DNA of 49,167 nt from an uncultured Mycoplasmatota bacterium (GTDB lineage: Bacteria; Bacillota_I; Bacilli_A; RF39; UBA660): contig CANPPW010000009.1 in the NCBI GenBank assembly GCA_947576095.1, positions 1 to 49,167 of the forward strand, given 5' to 3'. Below the pieces are notes generated by a model, which worked only from the letters and a program-made list of their open reading frames with translations, ran no database searches and was not told the origin of the DNA. Each line of letters begins with the position of its first letter. Within the stretch, counting starts at the first letter, position 1. Both the position numbers and the translations under genes were made by a program. This document shows, piece after piece, positions 1 through 7,556 of this stretch.

Positions 1-189
1 TTGTTTGTAAACAGGTTTATCCTGCTTTTATTTTGTTTTGATTATTTTAGAAAAAATGAGTTTTTGATGGCCATAACTTCGGCCATAAGTATGACTATTA
101 TTTTTCCTATTTTTGTAATTTGGATAACTATTATTTTAGTTATCTTGTTTTGTTTGTATGGCTGTATAAAAGAAGTAAGTGCGTTATAA
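1..189 (+). CDS. Small hydrophobic protein, possibly cut by the window edge
   Basis: The reading frame is open from the first base (TTG) to a TAA at 187-189. An internal ATG at 67 would give a 40-residue product made almost entirely of one hydrophobic helix, followed by a short tail GCIKEVSAL. No good ribosome binding site precedes either start, so the true start may lie outside the window. It sits just before two genes of a probable mobile element and may belong to it. I do not recognise a family; a small holin-like or element-encoded membrane peptide is possible but not shown. Confidence 0.35.
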   Translation: MFVNRFILLLFCFDYFRKNEFLMAITSAISMTIIFPIFVIWITIILVILFCLYGCIKEVSAL

Positions 190-268
190 TTTCTTTAAGA
201 TATTTTAAAGAAAGTTGGTGCGTAACTATGATATGAATTGTTTAAGAATTTAAAGGGGGTAATAATTT

Positions 269-454
269 ATGCAAGAAAGAAGTGATAAGAAATTAGAACA
301 TTTAAAATCTTATGTAATAGAAATTGCTATACTAGAATTTATCAAAGATAATAACTTGATTGATAATAACGAATATAAAAAAATCAAAAATAAAATTGAA
401 AATGAATATGCAAAATACAATAAATTAAACAATTCAGAATATAGTTTTGCATAA
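269..454 (+). CDS. Small charged protein upstream of the recombinase (SHOCT-like)
   Basis: A 61-residue, highly charged, helical protein with a strong ribosome binding site (AAAGGGGG at about 252-259) and an ATG start. The segment around residues 22-48 (LEFIKDNNLIDNNEYKKI) has the pattern of the short oligomerisation helices called SHOCT: a helix, a turn at 'NLID.NEY' and a second helix. Small proteins of this kind often sit directly before large serine recombinases in Firmicute elements, which is how I read it here (51 bases before the recombinase). The family assignment is inference from pattern only. Confidence 0.6.
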   Translation: MQERSDKKLEHLKSYVIEIAILEFIKDNNLIDNNEYKKIKNKIENEYAKYNKLNNSEYSFA

Positions 455-504
455 TAAAAAATATTTGAAATATGCTATTCTTCAACAATTATGGAAAGGA
501 ATAA

Positions 505-2307
505 ATGAATAATAAAAACGTTGAAGTAATAGCACCAACTTCTAAAACTATGTGCTTAAAAGGAAATGTGAAATATAAACTTATTCGTACTTGTGCTTAT
601 TGTAGAGTTTCAACAGATAATGAAGATCAGAAGACGAGTTATGACTCACAACGAATCCATTATAAAAATATGATAGAAGAAAATCCAGACTGGGAATTTG
701 TAGGAATCTATGCTGATGAAGGTATAACTGGTACTCAAACGAAAAAACGAGAACAATTTAATCAGATGATGAGTGATGCTTTAAATGGTAAGATTGACTT
801 GATATTAGCAAAATCTATATCAAGATTTGCTCGTAATACTGTTGATACTTTAAAATGTGTAAGACTACTTCGTGAACACAATGTAGATGTCTTCTTTGAG
901 AAAGAAAACATTCACACACTAGGTTTATCGAATGAATTATTTTTAACTTTATACAGTGCTTTTGCTCAAGCAGAAAGTGAATCTATTTCAGAGAATGTAA
1001 AAGCTGGAGTTCGTATGAAAATGAAACGTGGTGAATTGGTAGGAAAGTATGCTCCATTTGGATATTTATACGATAAAGAAAAAGATATGATTTATCCAGA
1101 TGAAAATAAAAAAGATATTGTTACTTATATTTTTGAAGAATATTCTAAAGGTGTAGGTTTCAGAACAATTGCTCTTAACTTGAATAATTTAGGAATACCT
1201 AGTCCATCTAATTTAAAATGGTGTCATGCGTCAGTACGAAGAATAATTGTAAATGAAAAATATGTAGGAGATTTAAGGACTGGTAAATACTATTGTGATA
1301 ATGTCATAACACATAAAAGAAAAGTTAATTATGGCGAAAAAGAACAATTTTTTACAACTAACCATCACAAACCGATTATCTCTCGTGAACTATGGGATAA
1401 ATGCCAAGAAATACTAAACATCAGAAGTAAGATTATCAATCCAGACGGTAATAGAGATAAGTTTAGTAGGAAGTACCCATTCAGTAGTAAAATCTTTTGT
1501 GGAATATGTGGAGAGAGATTTATTAGGCGTTCTTATAAAATCAAAAGTAATGGAAAAGAAGTTGCTTATTGGGTTTGTCGAAGTCATCGTAATAAAATTG
1601 ATTGTTCTAACCTTATACACTATAAACAAGAAGAACTAGAAGATATATTTGTAATTGCTTATAACAAATTATTTCAAGATAGTGATAAATACATCAATTC
1701 ATTTATGAAAAAAGTAAATGAAGTCATCAATGAAAATCAGGATTATAATAATCAAAAGAAGATAAAAGAAGAAATATCAAAACTTGAAAATAAGTTATCT
1801 AATTTGATTGATTTACAACTTGATGGATCTATTTCAAAAGAGATACTGAATCAGAAAAATCAAGAAATTTCTAACAAAATTAAAGAGTACGAGCAACAGC
1901 TAAAAGATAACGAAAATATAGAGTTAACTAGAAGACAAAAATTAGAACAAATTGATAAAATTTCTAATACCTTAAAACAATACAAAGGTCTTACTAAATT
2001 TAATGAGGAAGTATTTAATAGTCTAGTAGATAAAATCATCATTGGCGAAAAGTTGGAAAGTGGTGAAGAAAATTTTTATAAGATTAAATTTATTCTTAAA
2101 ACTGGAGAATTAGTGAGTGAAAATCTACCGAATGGAAAACTAGATATTGGCACTAACTTTGGTAAATATGGTTTCTCGATAACAAAACAAGAGTTAGAAC
2201 AAAAAGAAGACAATATGTCTGCCTATGTATTACAACGTCACTCTAATATACAGACCAGCTATCTTTTTTACATCATCATACATCAATTATCATCTCCCTT
2301 TTTCTAA
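505..2307 (+). CDS. Large serine recombinase of a mobile element
   Basis: 600 residues. An N-terminal resolvase/invertase catalytic domain (about 25-170) contains the nucleophile Ser36 in AYCRVST and the arginine motif SRFARNTVDTL. It is followed by the 'recombinase' DNA-binding domain (about 180-300, with YAPFGYLYD and GFRTIALNLN), a zinc ribbon (FCGICGERF then WVCRSH and a further Cys), and a long coiled coil (about 390-480). This is the TnpX/phage-integrase type that integrates and excises large elements without a host-encoded directionality partner of the tyrosine class. ATG at 505 follows GGAAAGGA. The last 35 or so residues (after ITKQELEQ) are hydrophobic and unlike a normal end, so the 3' end may have been altered at an element junction. 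It lies 500 bases from ssrA, a common insertion target. Confidence 0.93.
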   Translation: MNNKNVEVIAPTSKTMCLKGNVKYKLIRTCAYCRVSTDNEDQKTSYDSQRIHYKNMIEENPDWEFVGIYADEGITGTQTKKREQFNQMMSDALNGKIDLILAKSISRFARNTVDTLKCVRLLREHNVDVFFEKENIHTLGLSNELFLTLYSAFAQAESESISENVKAGVRMKMKRGELVGKYAPFGYLYDKEKDMIYPDENKKDIVTYIFEEYSKGVGFRTIALNLNNLGIPSPSNLKWCHASVRRIIVNEKYVGDLRTGKYYCDNVITHKRKVNYGEKEQFFTTNHHKPIISRELWDKCQEILNIRSKIINPDGNRDKFSRKYPFSSKIFCGICGERFIRRSYKIKSNGKEVAYWVCRSHRNKIDCSNLIHYKQEELEDIFVIAYNKLFQDSDKYINSFMKKVNEVINENQDYNNQKKIKEEISKLENKLSNLIDLQLDGSISKEILNQKNQEISNKIKEYEQQLKDNENIELTRRQKLEQIDKISNTLKQYKGLTKFNEEVFNSLVDKIIIGEKLESGEENFYKIKFILKTGELVSENLPNGKLDIGTNFGKYGFSITKQELEQKEDNMSAYVLQRHSNIQTSYLFYIIIHQLSSPFF

Positions 2308-2313
2308 TTTTTC

Positions 2314-2359
2314 AAAAAAAGAGAAGTAAAGGTACTACAAACTAATACTTTTACTTCTC
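2314..2359 (-). terminator. Rho-independent terminator
   Basis: A perfect 10-bp stem, GAGAAGTAAA (2321-2330) against TTTACTTCTC (2350-2359). Read on the minus strand it is followed by seven T residues (A at 2314-2320). It ends the minus-strand gene at 2429-2704 and sits head-on to the recombinase gene. Confidence 0.7.
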
Positions 2360-2428
2360 AAAATAAGTCTTTGTAAATCAATTAAATAATACAACATTTT
2401 TCTTATTTTGTCTATTACCTAGAAAGCA

Positions 2429-2704
2429 TTAGTTCATAGATTTTATGTAGTTTTCTAATTCTGATATTTTAATTTTCTTACTTAGATTATTGATATAGAT
2501 TTCATTTGAATAATTAAAGGCAAGAAACATTACATTATTGATAATTATTCTATGAGGTTCTATGTAGTTTAAGTTTGTCTTATCAATATTCCTTATACTA
2601 CCATTAATAATTGTTGGAGTAGTGTTACAAAAATCACATATTATTTCTAATCTTTTCCTTAAAGATTCCTCCATATCAATTTCTTTTTTGATTACTTTAA
2701 TCAT
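2429..2704 (-). CDS. Hypothetical protein between recombinase and ssrA
   Basis: 91 residues if started at the ATG at 2704. Upstream in-frame GTG (2710) and TTG (2713) codons are also possible. An AAAGG sequence lies about ten bases before the ATG. The protein is mixed charged/hydrophobic with a CDFC pair near residue 25 and no membrane segment. It has its own terminator (2314-2359). I do not recognise it. Its position between the recombinase and the tmRNA terminator suggests that it is cargo or the last gene of the integrated element, but it could equally be a chromosomal orphan. Confidence 0.5.
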   Translation of the reverse strand: MIKVIKKEIDMEESLRKRLEIICDFCNTTPTIINGSIRNIDKTNLNYIEPHRIIINNVMFLAFNYSNEIYINNLSKKIKISELENYIKSMN

Positions 2705-2739
2705 AGACACCAACCTTTCTATGATTTTTTCTTAAAACG

Positions 2740-2762
2740 AAAAAACCAATCATTTCTGATTG
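2740..2762 (-). terminator. ssrA terminator
   Basis: On the minus strand, CAATCA-GAAA-TGATTG is a GNRA-capped 6-bp hairpin followed directly by G and six T. It lies about 45 bases beyond the tmRNA 3' end and is correctly oriented to end ssrA transcription. Confidence 0.65.
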
Positions 2763-2777
2763 ATTCTATATCTAAAA

Positions 2778-2794
2778 GTTCGAATAGTTCGAAC
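2778..2794. repeat. Short inverted repeat just after ssrA
   Basis: GTTCGAA-TAG-TTCGAAC: two perfect 7-base arms with a 3-base spacer, 12 bases beyond the tmRNA 3' end. It could be a protein-binding site or a remnant of a recombination site. No function can be assigned from this alone. Confidence 0.4.
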
Positions 2795-2805
2795 AGATTT
2801 CCCAA

Positions 2806-3180
2806 TGGTGGAGCTGAGGAGAATCGAACTCCTGTCCGAAACTACGTAATAATAAACCTCTACAAGTTTAGATATTATATAAAAGTCCTATAAGATAAAG
2901 ATAATATCAACCAATCTTATAGCAAGTCTATAAATATTCATTATAGTGGTTAGACTTCACTATAATATATCTCATTTATATGAGCCTTCTAAAATCCCAA
3001 TGAGAAAAAGATTGAAGAAAGCCGTATACCTTTTAAATTAGGCAAAAGCAACTTGATTCGAAGTGAATAAGTTAGCTAATACGTTTTTAGCTTTTTTAGC
3101 ATTTATTTTTGTTTATGCTTAACGTGCATCTCCGACTTGCCATCTATTACGCAGTAGTCCCGTCGAAACCAAGCAGCCCC
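2806..3180 (-). ncRNA. ssrA: Transfer-messenger RNA (tmRNA)
   Basis: 375 nt on the minus strand. The 5' end is GGGGCTGCTTGGTTTCGACG and the 3' end carries the tRNA-like T arm, GGAGTTCGATTCTCC, then CAGCTCCACCA. GGGGCTG pairs with CAGCTCC to form the acceptor stem. The tag frame runs from 3100 down to a TAA at 3038, starting at a GCT resume codon. It encodes A-K-K-A-K-N-V-L-A-N, then L-F-T-S-N-Q-V-A-F-A: 20 residues. tmRNA with SmpB rescues ribosomes stalled on broken mRNAs and marks the product for proteolysis. A tag this long that ends in AFA rather than the usual ALAA/AVAA is closer to mycoplasma tags than to Bacillus tags. Confidence 0.96.
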
Positions 3181-3191
3181 ATAACACATTC

Positions 3192-3220
3192 ATTGTAGCA
3201 TATATTTTAAACTGATACAA
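3192..3220 (-). promoter_or_regulatory. ssrA promoter (sigma-A type)
   Basis: On the minus strand: TTGTAT (3215-3220), a 17-base spacer, then TACAAT (3192-3197) with a TGC extended -10 element, 11 bases before the tmRNA 5' end. Confidence 0.7.
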
Positions 3221-4100
3221 GTGAAATGAAGATAAAATATGTGCCATTTTTCTCCAAAAACATATAAAAACTATGAAATAAAAAAGTAAAATTTAATTTC
3301 AAAGAGAGAAATCTATAAAATAGACATTTTAAAGTATAAGAATTTATGAAACAATTTAAAAAAACAGATATCTAAAGATTAATACAAGTTATTCAAATAA
3401 CAATATACTTTAAATAAGATATATTATAGGTAATAAAACAAATAAAATTATGATAATGAGAATGTATTTTCTATAGGGAAGGAGAATAGATCTTAATTTT
3501 GTAGATTAGATAATTGATAAATTTAAAGCAATATTTAAATAAGAATGAACTGATTGAATTGTATAAATATTCTATATATAATGAAATAAATATAGTATTA
3601 GTAGATTGCGAGACTTATGGAATAACTACTAATAATGGAAAAAAAATTAGTAATAGATGAAAATTTAGATGAATATGTGCTATAATTTATACGTGATATA
3701 GAAAAAAATATCATCTATAATAATAATTTACTCTATGAATTATATTAAATCTACAATCTTATTTGAGGTTTTAGATCTATGTCATTTTAGATGGTATTAA
3801 AACTCCAATATGGAATTACTTATTAAGTGAAGGTTTTACATCTATGTCAGTTGATTTTAGAAAAAATAGATTCTGTAGAGTTTATTTTTTTCTTTTACGG
3901 GTAATCTTTTATATAAGTAGATAGATACATTTCAAGATTATTAATATTTTGTTTGATTTTTAAATTATTCTTAGAAAATTTATATCACTTATAAAATAAA
4001 AATCATATATATGATTTTTAAAACTTGCTATTATGTTGTTAAATTTTATGATATTTTTTATTTCACAAATGTATAAAAAATATGGTTTTTAAATTGATAA
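3221..4100. other. AT-rich stretch without intact genes
   Basis: About 900 bases of very AT-rich sequence lie between the ssrA promoter and the next gene. No intact reading frame with a ribosome binding site is visible on either strand. It contains the decayed coding fragments listed separately (3514-3924) and an imperfect direct repeat: GGTTTTAGATCTATGTCA near 3768 and GGTTTTACATCTATGTCA near 3832. It is best read as genomic scar tissue beside an integration hotspot. Confidence 0.5.
3514..3924 (+). pseudogene. Remnants of a decayed protein gene
   Basis: Coding-like peptide runs appear in successive plus-strand frames separated by stops and frameshifts: NKNELIELYKYSIYNEINIV (ending at 3660), then KLVIDENLDEYVL-stop-FIRDIEKNIIYNN (ending near 3748), then DGIKTPIWNYLLSEGFTSMS (from 3790, ending at 3924). 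Residue composition and the hand-over between frames look like one gene broken by at least one frameshift and one nonsense change. I cannot name the family. Confidence 0.35.
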
Positions 4101-4101
4101 T

Positions 4102-4130
4102 TTTTCATTTTGTAAAAATTATGCTATAAT
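4102..4130 (+). promoter_or_regulatory. Promoter of the engB/der cluster
   Basis: TTTTCA (4102-4107), a 17-base spacer, then TATAAT (4125-4130) preceded by TGC as an extended -10. It lies 24 bases before the first gene of the cluster. Confidence 0.6.
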
Positions 4131-4154
4131 ACGCATGCGAAGAAGGTGATTTTA

Positions 4155-5045
4155 TTGAATCTAATCTCAAGTAGTTGTGTATTAGATGTGTATAAGGGTA
4201 TTCATAAATATTTAACAGATTTGATTACAAAAGAGGAAATACAAGGGTATGAGTGTAATTATTCATTATTTATAGATTATGCTCAATATGTATATAAAAA
4301 AGAAGTGATGAATACCAATTTAAAAAAATGGAATTATAATAATTATGATGTTTTATTTGTACAAGATAATTCAATGTTTATAGAGAGTGGTCAAGGAAAC
4401 GTTTCATCTTTAGTAGGTGCTGAATATCTAGTTGGACAGAGAAATAATAAAATAGAAGAATTAGCAGACAAAATTCATTCTAGTCTAGATTTAAGTGGGG
4501 TAGAAGATTATGATAATTTTGCACCCTTTTTAAAAGAAATAGAAAATTTAATTTGTGAAGAAGCATCTTTATTATATGATTCTAGTATTTTGAACATGAT
4601 TGCCTCTAGTCAACTCTATATAGGCAACAACGATAAAATCCATCTACTAGTTAAAAATGCTATTTATTTAAAAGCCCAAAAATATTTTTTGGAGCATTCA
4701 GAAATGATACTAGGATTTTTAATTCATAAACTACATTTTTTAGATTTGTTACATAGTAGAAGAAAAACAGAGTGCCTTTTGGCTATAGATTATATTGCTA
4801 CATTGGGACAGAATTTAAAATCTTATGTTAAAGGGAATCTTTCTCCAATTGTATTCACAAAAAATTTAAGAGACAATCGGGTAGATAAGATTTTAAAAGA
4901 TCATAAAATAAAAAATTGTGTTTATCATTGTTACTTATTGATGTTAAATATTATTCTTGGAGATATGGAAGCGATTTTATTACCAGAATATATCAATCTA
5001 GAAGAAATAAAAGAAAAACAAAAAAAGTATGATATACTAAATTAA
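4155..5045 (+). CDS. Unknown conserved-looking protein before engB
   Basis: 296 residues from a TTG at 4155. I prefer this to the in-frame GTG at 4146 because AGAAGGTGAT (4141-4150) then sits at normal ribosome-binding distance, whereas the GTG is part of that site. The protein is soluble, mostly helical and acidic, with no signal peptide. The N-terminal third is mixed and the rest is long helices (about 95-290, for example HLLVKNAIYLKAQKYFLEHS). It is the first gene of a run with engB, another unknown and der (14 bases to engB), so a role linked to ribosome assembly or cell growth is possible. I do not recognise a named family. Confidence 0.8.
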   Translation: MNLISSSCVLDVYKGIHKYLTDLITKEEIQGYECNYSLFIDYAQYVYKKEVMNTNLKKWNYNNYDVLFVQDNSMFIESGQGNVSSLVGAEYLVGQRNNKIEELADKIHSSLDLSGVEDYDNFAPFLKEIENLICEEASLLYDSSILNMIASSQLYIGNNDKIHLLVKNAIYLKAQKYFLEHSEMILGFLIHKLHFLDLLHSRRKTECLLAIDYIATLGQNLKSYVKGNLSPIVFTKNLRDNRVDKILKDHKIKNCVYHCYLLMLNIILGDMEAILLPEYINLEEIKEKQKKYDILN

Positions 5046-5059
5046 GAGTAGGTGAGAAA

Positions 5060-5641
5060 ATGAAAATAAACCATGTAGAATTGACTGTAAGTGCAGTAAG
5101 AAGAAGTCAGTATCCTACAGATAATAAACCAGAATTTTTATTAGTCGGTAGATCTAATGTTGGGAAAAGTAGCTTCATCAATACAATTACAGGCAGAAAG
5201 AATTATGCAAGAACATCAGCTACACCTGGAAAAACACAAACAATTAATTTTTATTTTGTAGATGAAACTTTTTATCTTGTTGATGCACCAGGATATGGAT
5301 TTGCTAAAATAGGAAAACAAGATAAAAAAAAGTTTGGTCTGATGATGGAAGATTATTTAAAAGAAAGGCCTAATTTAAAGCAGGTATTTATGCTTATTGA
5401 TTTTAGACATAAGCCTACATCAGATGATGTTATGATGTACCAGTTTTTGAAACACTACCATATCCCTGTAACTATTGTTGCAACGAAAGCAGATAAAGTA
5501 GGAACAACCCTACAACAAAAACAAAGGAATTTAATTTTTAAAGAATTAGATCTAGTAGTAGGGGATGACTTTATTGTATTCTCAAATGTGAATAAAACTG
5601 GTAAATTAGAAGTACATGATAAAATCTATAGAACATTATAA
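5060..5641 (+). CDS. engB: Ribosome-assembly GTPase EngB (YsxC/YihA)
   Basis: 193 residues, the usual length. A TRAFAC-class GTPase needed for late assembly of the 50S subunit. G1 is GRSNVGKSSF, the G2 region is TSATPGKTQTINF, G3 is DAPGYGFA and G4 is TKADK. ATG at 5060 follows AGTAGGTGAG. It follows the unknown gene at 4155-5045 by 14 bases and probably shares its transcript. It is clustered here with der, another GTPase of 50S assembly, although in Bacillus the two are apart and engB lies beside lonA. Confidence 0.97.
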   Translation: MKINHVELTVSAVRRSQYPTDNKPEFLLVGRSNVGKSSFINTITGRKNYARTSATPGKTQTINFYFVDETFYLVDAPGYGFAKIGKQDKKKFGLMMEDYLKERPNLKQVFMLIDFRHKPTSDDVMMYQFLKHYHIPVTIVATKADKVGTTLQQKQRNLIFKELDLVVGDDFIVFSNVNKTGKLEVHDKIYRTL

Positions 5642-5686
5642 AGTACCTAAATGATTCATTTACATACACTGTAATAGGTGACTTTC

Positions 5687-6166
5687 ATGAAAATAGAATA
5701 TATACAAGATACAATTATAATATATATTCATACATATGATCAAAATGGTATGAATTTTAAGAATAAAGAAAAAGTGGAACAATATTTTAGAGAATTGTTT
5801 CTTAAATTAAAAAAAGATTATGAGATTGCATTATCTGGTTTTTACCATATTAAGGTATATACAGATGCCTATTATGGAGCAATTTTAGTATTAGAAAAAG
5901 AAGAATTTGAGTATTATCCTTCCTTTGATGAAACACTAGATATGCAAATTATAATAGATGATATGAAAAAAATCTTATTTAAATGTGAAGATTGTTTAGA
6001 TTTTTTAAAAAAAGATTGTTGGATCTATGAGTATCAATCTTTATATTATATAGAACTTAAGTGTAAAGAAGATACAAAATTTATGGGGAAACTTTTAGAG
6101 ATAGCAACTCCCATTTTTGGAGAAGATGTAGAAAAAGTATTGAGATATGGTAAAAAGATAAAGTAA
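5687..6166 (+). CDS. Unknown small protein between engB and der
   Basis: 159 residues from the ATG at 5687. An in-frame GTG at 5678 lies within the ribosome binding site ATAGGTGA and is less likely. The protein is acidic and rich in Tyr and Lys, with a central CEDCLDFLKKDC segment carrying three cysteines, and no signal peptide or membrane helix. It is followed 13 bases later by der. I do not recognise it. Its fixed place between two ribosome-assembly GTPases makes a link to that process worth considering, but nothing in the sequence proves it. Confidence 0.75.
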   Translation: MKIEYIQDTIIIYIHTYDQNGMNFKNKEKVEQYFRELFLKLKKDYEIALSGFYHIKVYTDAYYGAILVLEKEEFEYYPSFDETLDMQIIIDDMKKILFKCEDCLDFLKKDCWIYEYQSLYYIELKCKEDTKFMGKLLEIATPIFGEDVEKVLRYGKKIK

Positions 6167-6179
6167 AAGAGGTGGAATT

Positions 6180-7499
6180 ATGCGTAGAAATGTGGTAGCA
6201 TTAGTTGGAAGACCAAATGTGGGGAAATCAACTCTATTTAATAAATTAGTAGGTAAAAAGATGGCTATTATTGAAGATAATCCTGGTGTAACAAGAGACC
6301 GTTTATATGGAGTAGGCTATTTTGATTCTTACAGTTATCATTTAATTGATACAGGAGGAATTGACCTTGGGAAAGAGGATTTTAATGCAGAAATTCGAAT
6401 GCAAGCCTCTTTAGCAATTGACGAAGCTGATGTAATATTATTTGTAGTTGATGGAAAAGAAGGAATTGTATCAGGAGACCAAATTGTAAGAGATATGCTT
6501 TTAAAATCAAATAAAAAGGTTATTGTTGTTATTAATAAAGTAGATAGTAAATTATCAAAGGAGCACATGTACGATTTTTATGAACTGGGATTTGATTGTT
6601 ATCAGGCAGTGAGTGCTGAACAAGGAGAAGGCATTTATGAACTTCAGATGGAAATGACCAAGGATTTTAAAGATGTTTCGGAAGAATATCCTCAGGATGT
6701 TTTAAAGTTTTCCATTATTGGTAGACCTAATGTAGGGAAGAGTAGTTTGGTTAATGCTATTTTAAATGAGGATAGAGTCATTGTTTCCAATGTGGCTGGT
6801 ACTACTAGAGATGCTATAGATACTCCATTTACTTATCATGGGAAAGATATGGTTGTTATTGATACAGCTGGTCTTCGAAAACGTGGTAAAATTTATGAAA
6901 ATGTTGAGAAATATAGCTTACTTAGAACCTTAAAAGCTATTGATCGTTCTGATGTTTGCTTAATTGTGATAAATGCGGAAGAAGGAATTATAGAACACGA
7001 TAAGCATATAGCTGGGTATGCTATATCGGCTGGTAAATCCGTTGTTTTAGTGGTTAACAAATGGGATACAATTGATGAGAAGGATGCAAAAATGAAATCT
7101 TTTACAAATGAAATTAGGGCACAGTTTGCTTTTATGAGTTATGCACCAATTGTCTTTTTATCAGCACTTACTAAAAAAAGAATACATACATTAATTCCAC
7201 AAGTTGAAAAAGTTTATATGAATAGTAAAAGGGAAATTAAGACAAGTATTTTAAACGATGTTATTGAGGAGGCTTATGCATTAAATCTTCCACCTACTTA
7301 TAAAGGAAAAAGATTAAAAATCTATTTTGCCAATCAAGCGAATATAAAACCACCAACCTTTGATATTCGTGTTAATAGCAAAGGTCTTATTCATTTTTCA
7401 TATGAAAGATATCTGGAAAATAAAATAAGGGAATCTTTTGATTTTGAAGGAACTCCTATTGTATTACATTTTAAAAATAAGGGAGAAGAAAAAATCTAA
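6180..7499 (+). CDS. der: Ribosome-assembly GTPase Der (EngA)
   Basis: 439 residues with two GTPase domains in tandem, unique to this family, followed by a C-terminal KH-like domain. Domain 1 has GRPNVGKSTLFN, DTGG and NKVD. Domain 2 starts near residue 175 with GRPNVGKSSLVN, then DTAGLRKRGK and NKWD. The KH-like part (about 350-435) contains TYKGKRLKIYFANQ. It binds the 50S precursor and is essential for its maturation. ATG at 6180 follows AGAGGTGG. It is the last gene of the engB cluster and is ended by the hairpin at 7507-7541. Confidence 0.98.
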   Translation: MRRNVVALVGRPNVGKSTLFNKLVGKKMAIIEDNPGVTRDRLYGVGYFDSYSYHLIDTGGIDLGKEDFNAEIRMQASLAIDEADVILFVVDGKEGIVSGDQIVRDMLLKSNKKVIVVINKVDSKLSKEHMYDFYELGFDCYQAVSAEQGEGIYELQMEMTKDFKDVSEEYPQDVLKFSIIGRPNVGKSSLVNAILNEDRVIVSNVAGTTRDAIDTPFTYHGKDMVVIDTAGLRKRGKIYENVEKYSLLRTLKAIDRSDVCLIVINAEEGIIEHDKHIAGYAISAGKSVVLVVNKWDTIDEKDAKMKSFTNEIRAQFAFMSYAPIVFLSALTKKRIHTLIPQVEKVYMNSKREIKTSILNDVIEEAYALNLPPTYKGKRLKIYFANQANIKPPTFDIRVNSKGLIHFSYERYLENKIRESFDFEGTPIVLHFKNKGEEKI

Positions 7500-7506
7500 C
7501 TAATAA

Positions 7507-7541
7507 AAAACTGATGTTAAAGACTTAATGCATCAGTTTTA
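7507..7541. terminator. Bidirectional terminator between der and the lipoprotein gene
   Basis: A perfect 10-bp stem, AAAACTGATG (7507-7516) against CATCAGTTTT (7531-7540), with A-rich and T-rich flanks. It lies between two convergent genes. Confidence 0.75.
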
Positions 7542-7556
7542 TTGTATAAAACATTT

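Noticed and set aside
190-212. TTCTTTAA...TTAAAGAA inverted repeat after the first ORF
   Set aside because: Short, AT-only arms and no T run; in DNA this AT-rich such repeats are expected by chance.
2806-2850. A separate tRNA-like 3' end on the minus strand
   Set aside because: It is the tRNA-like domain of the tmRNA; the 5' half is found at 3100-3180 and the two ends pair.
3170-3178. GTCGAAAC as a Spo0A box
   Set aside because: It is part of the conserved tmRNA 5' sequence (GGTTTCGACG) and lacks the leading T.
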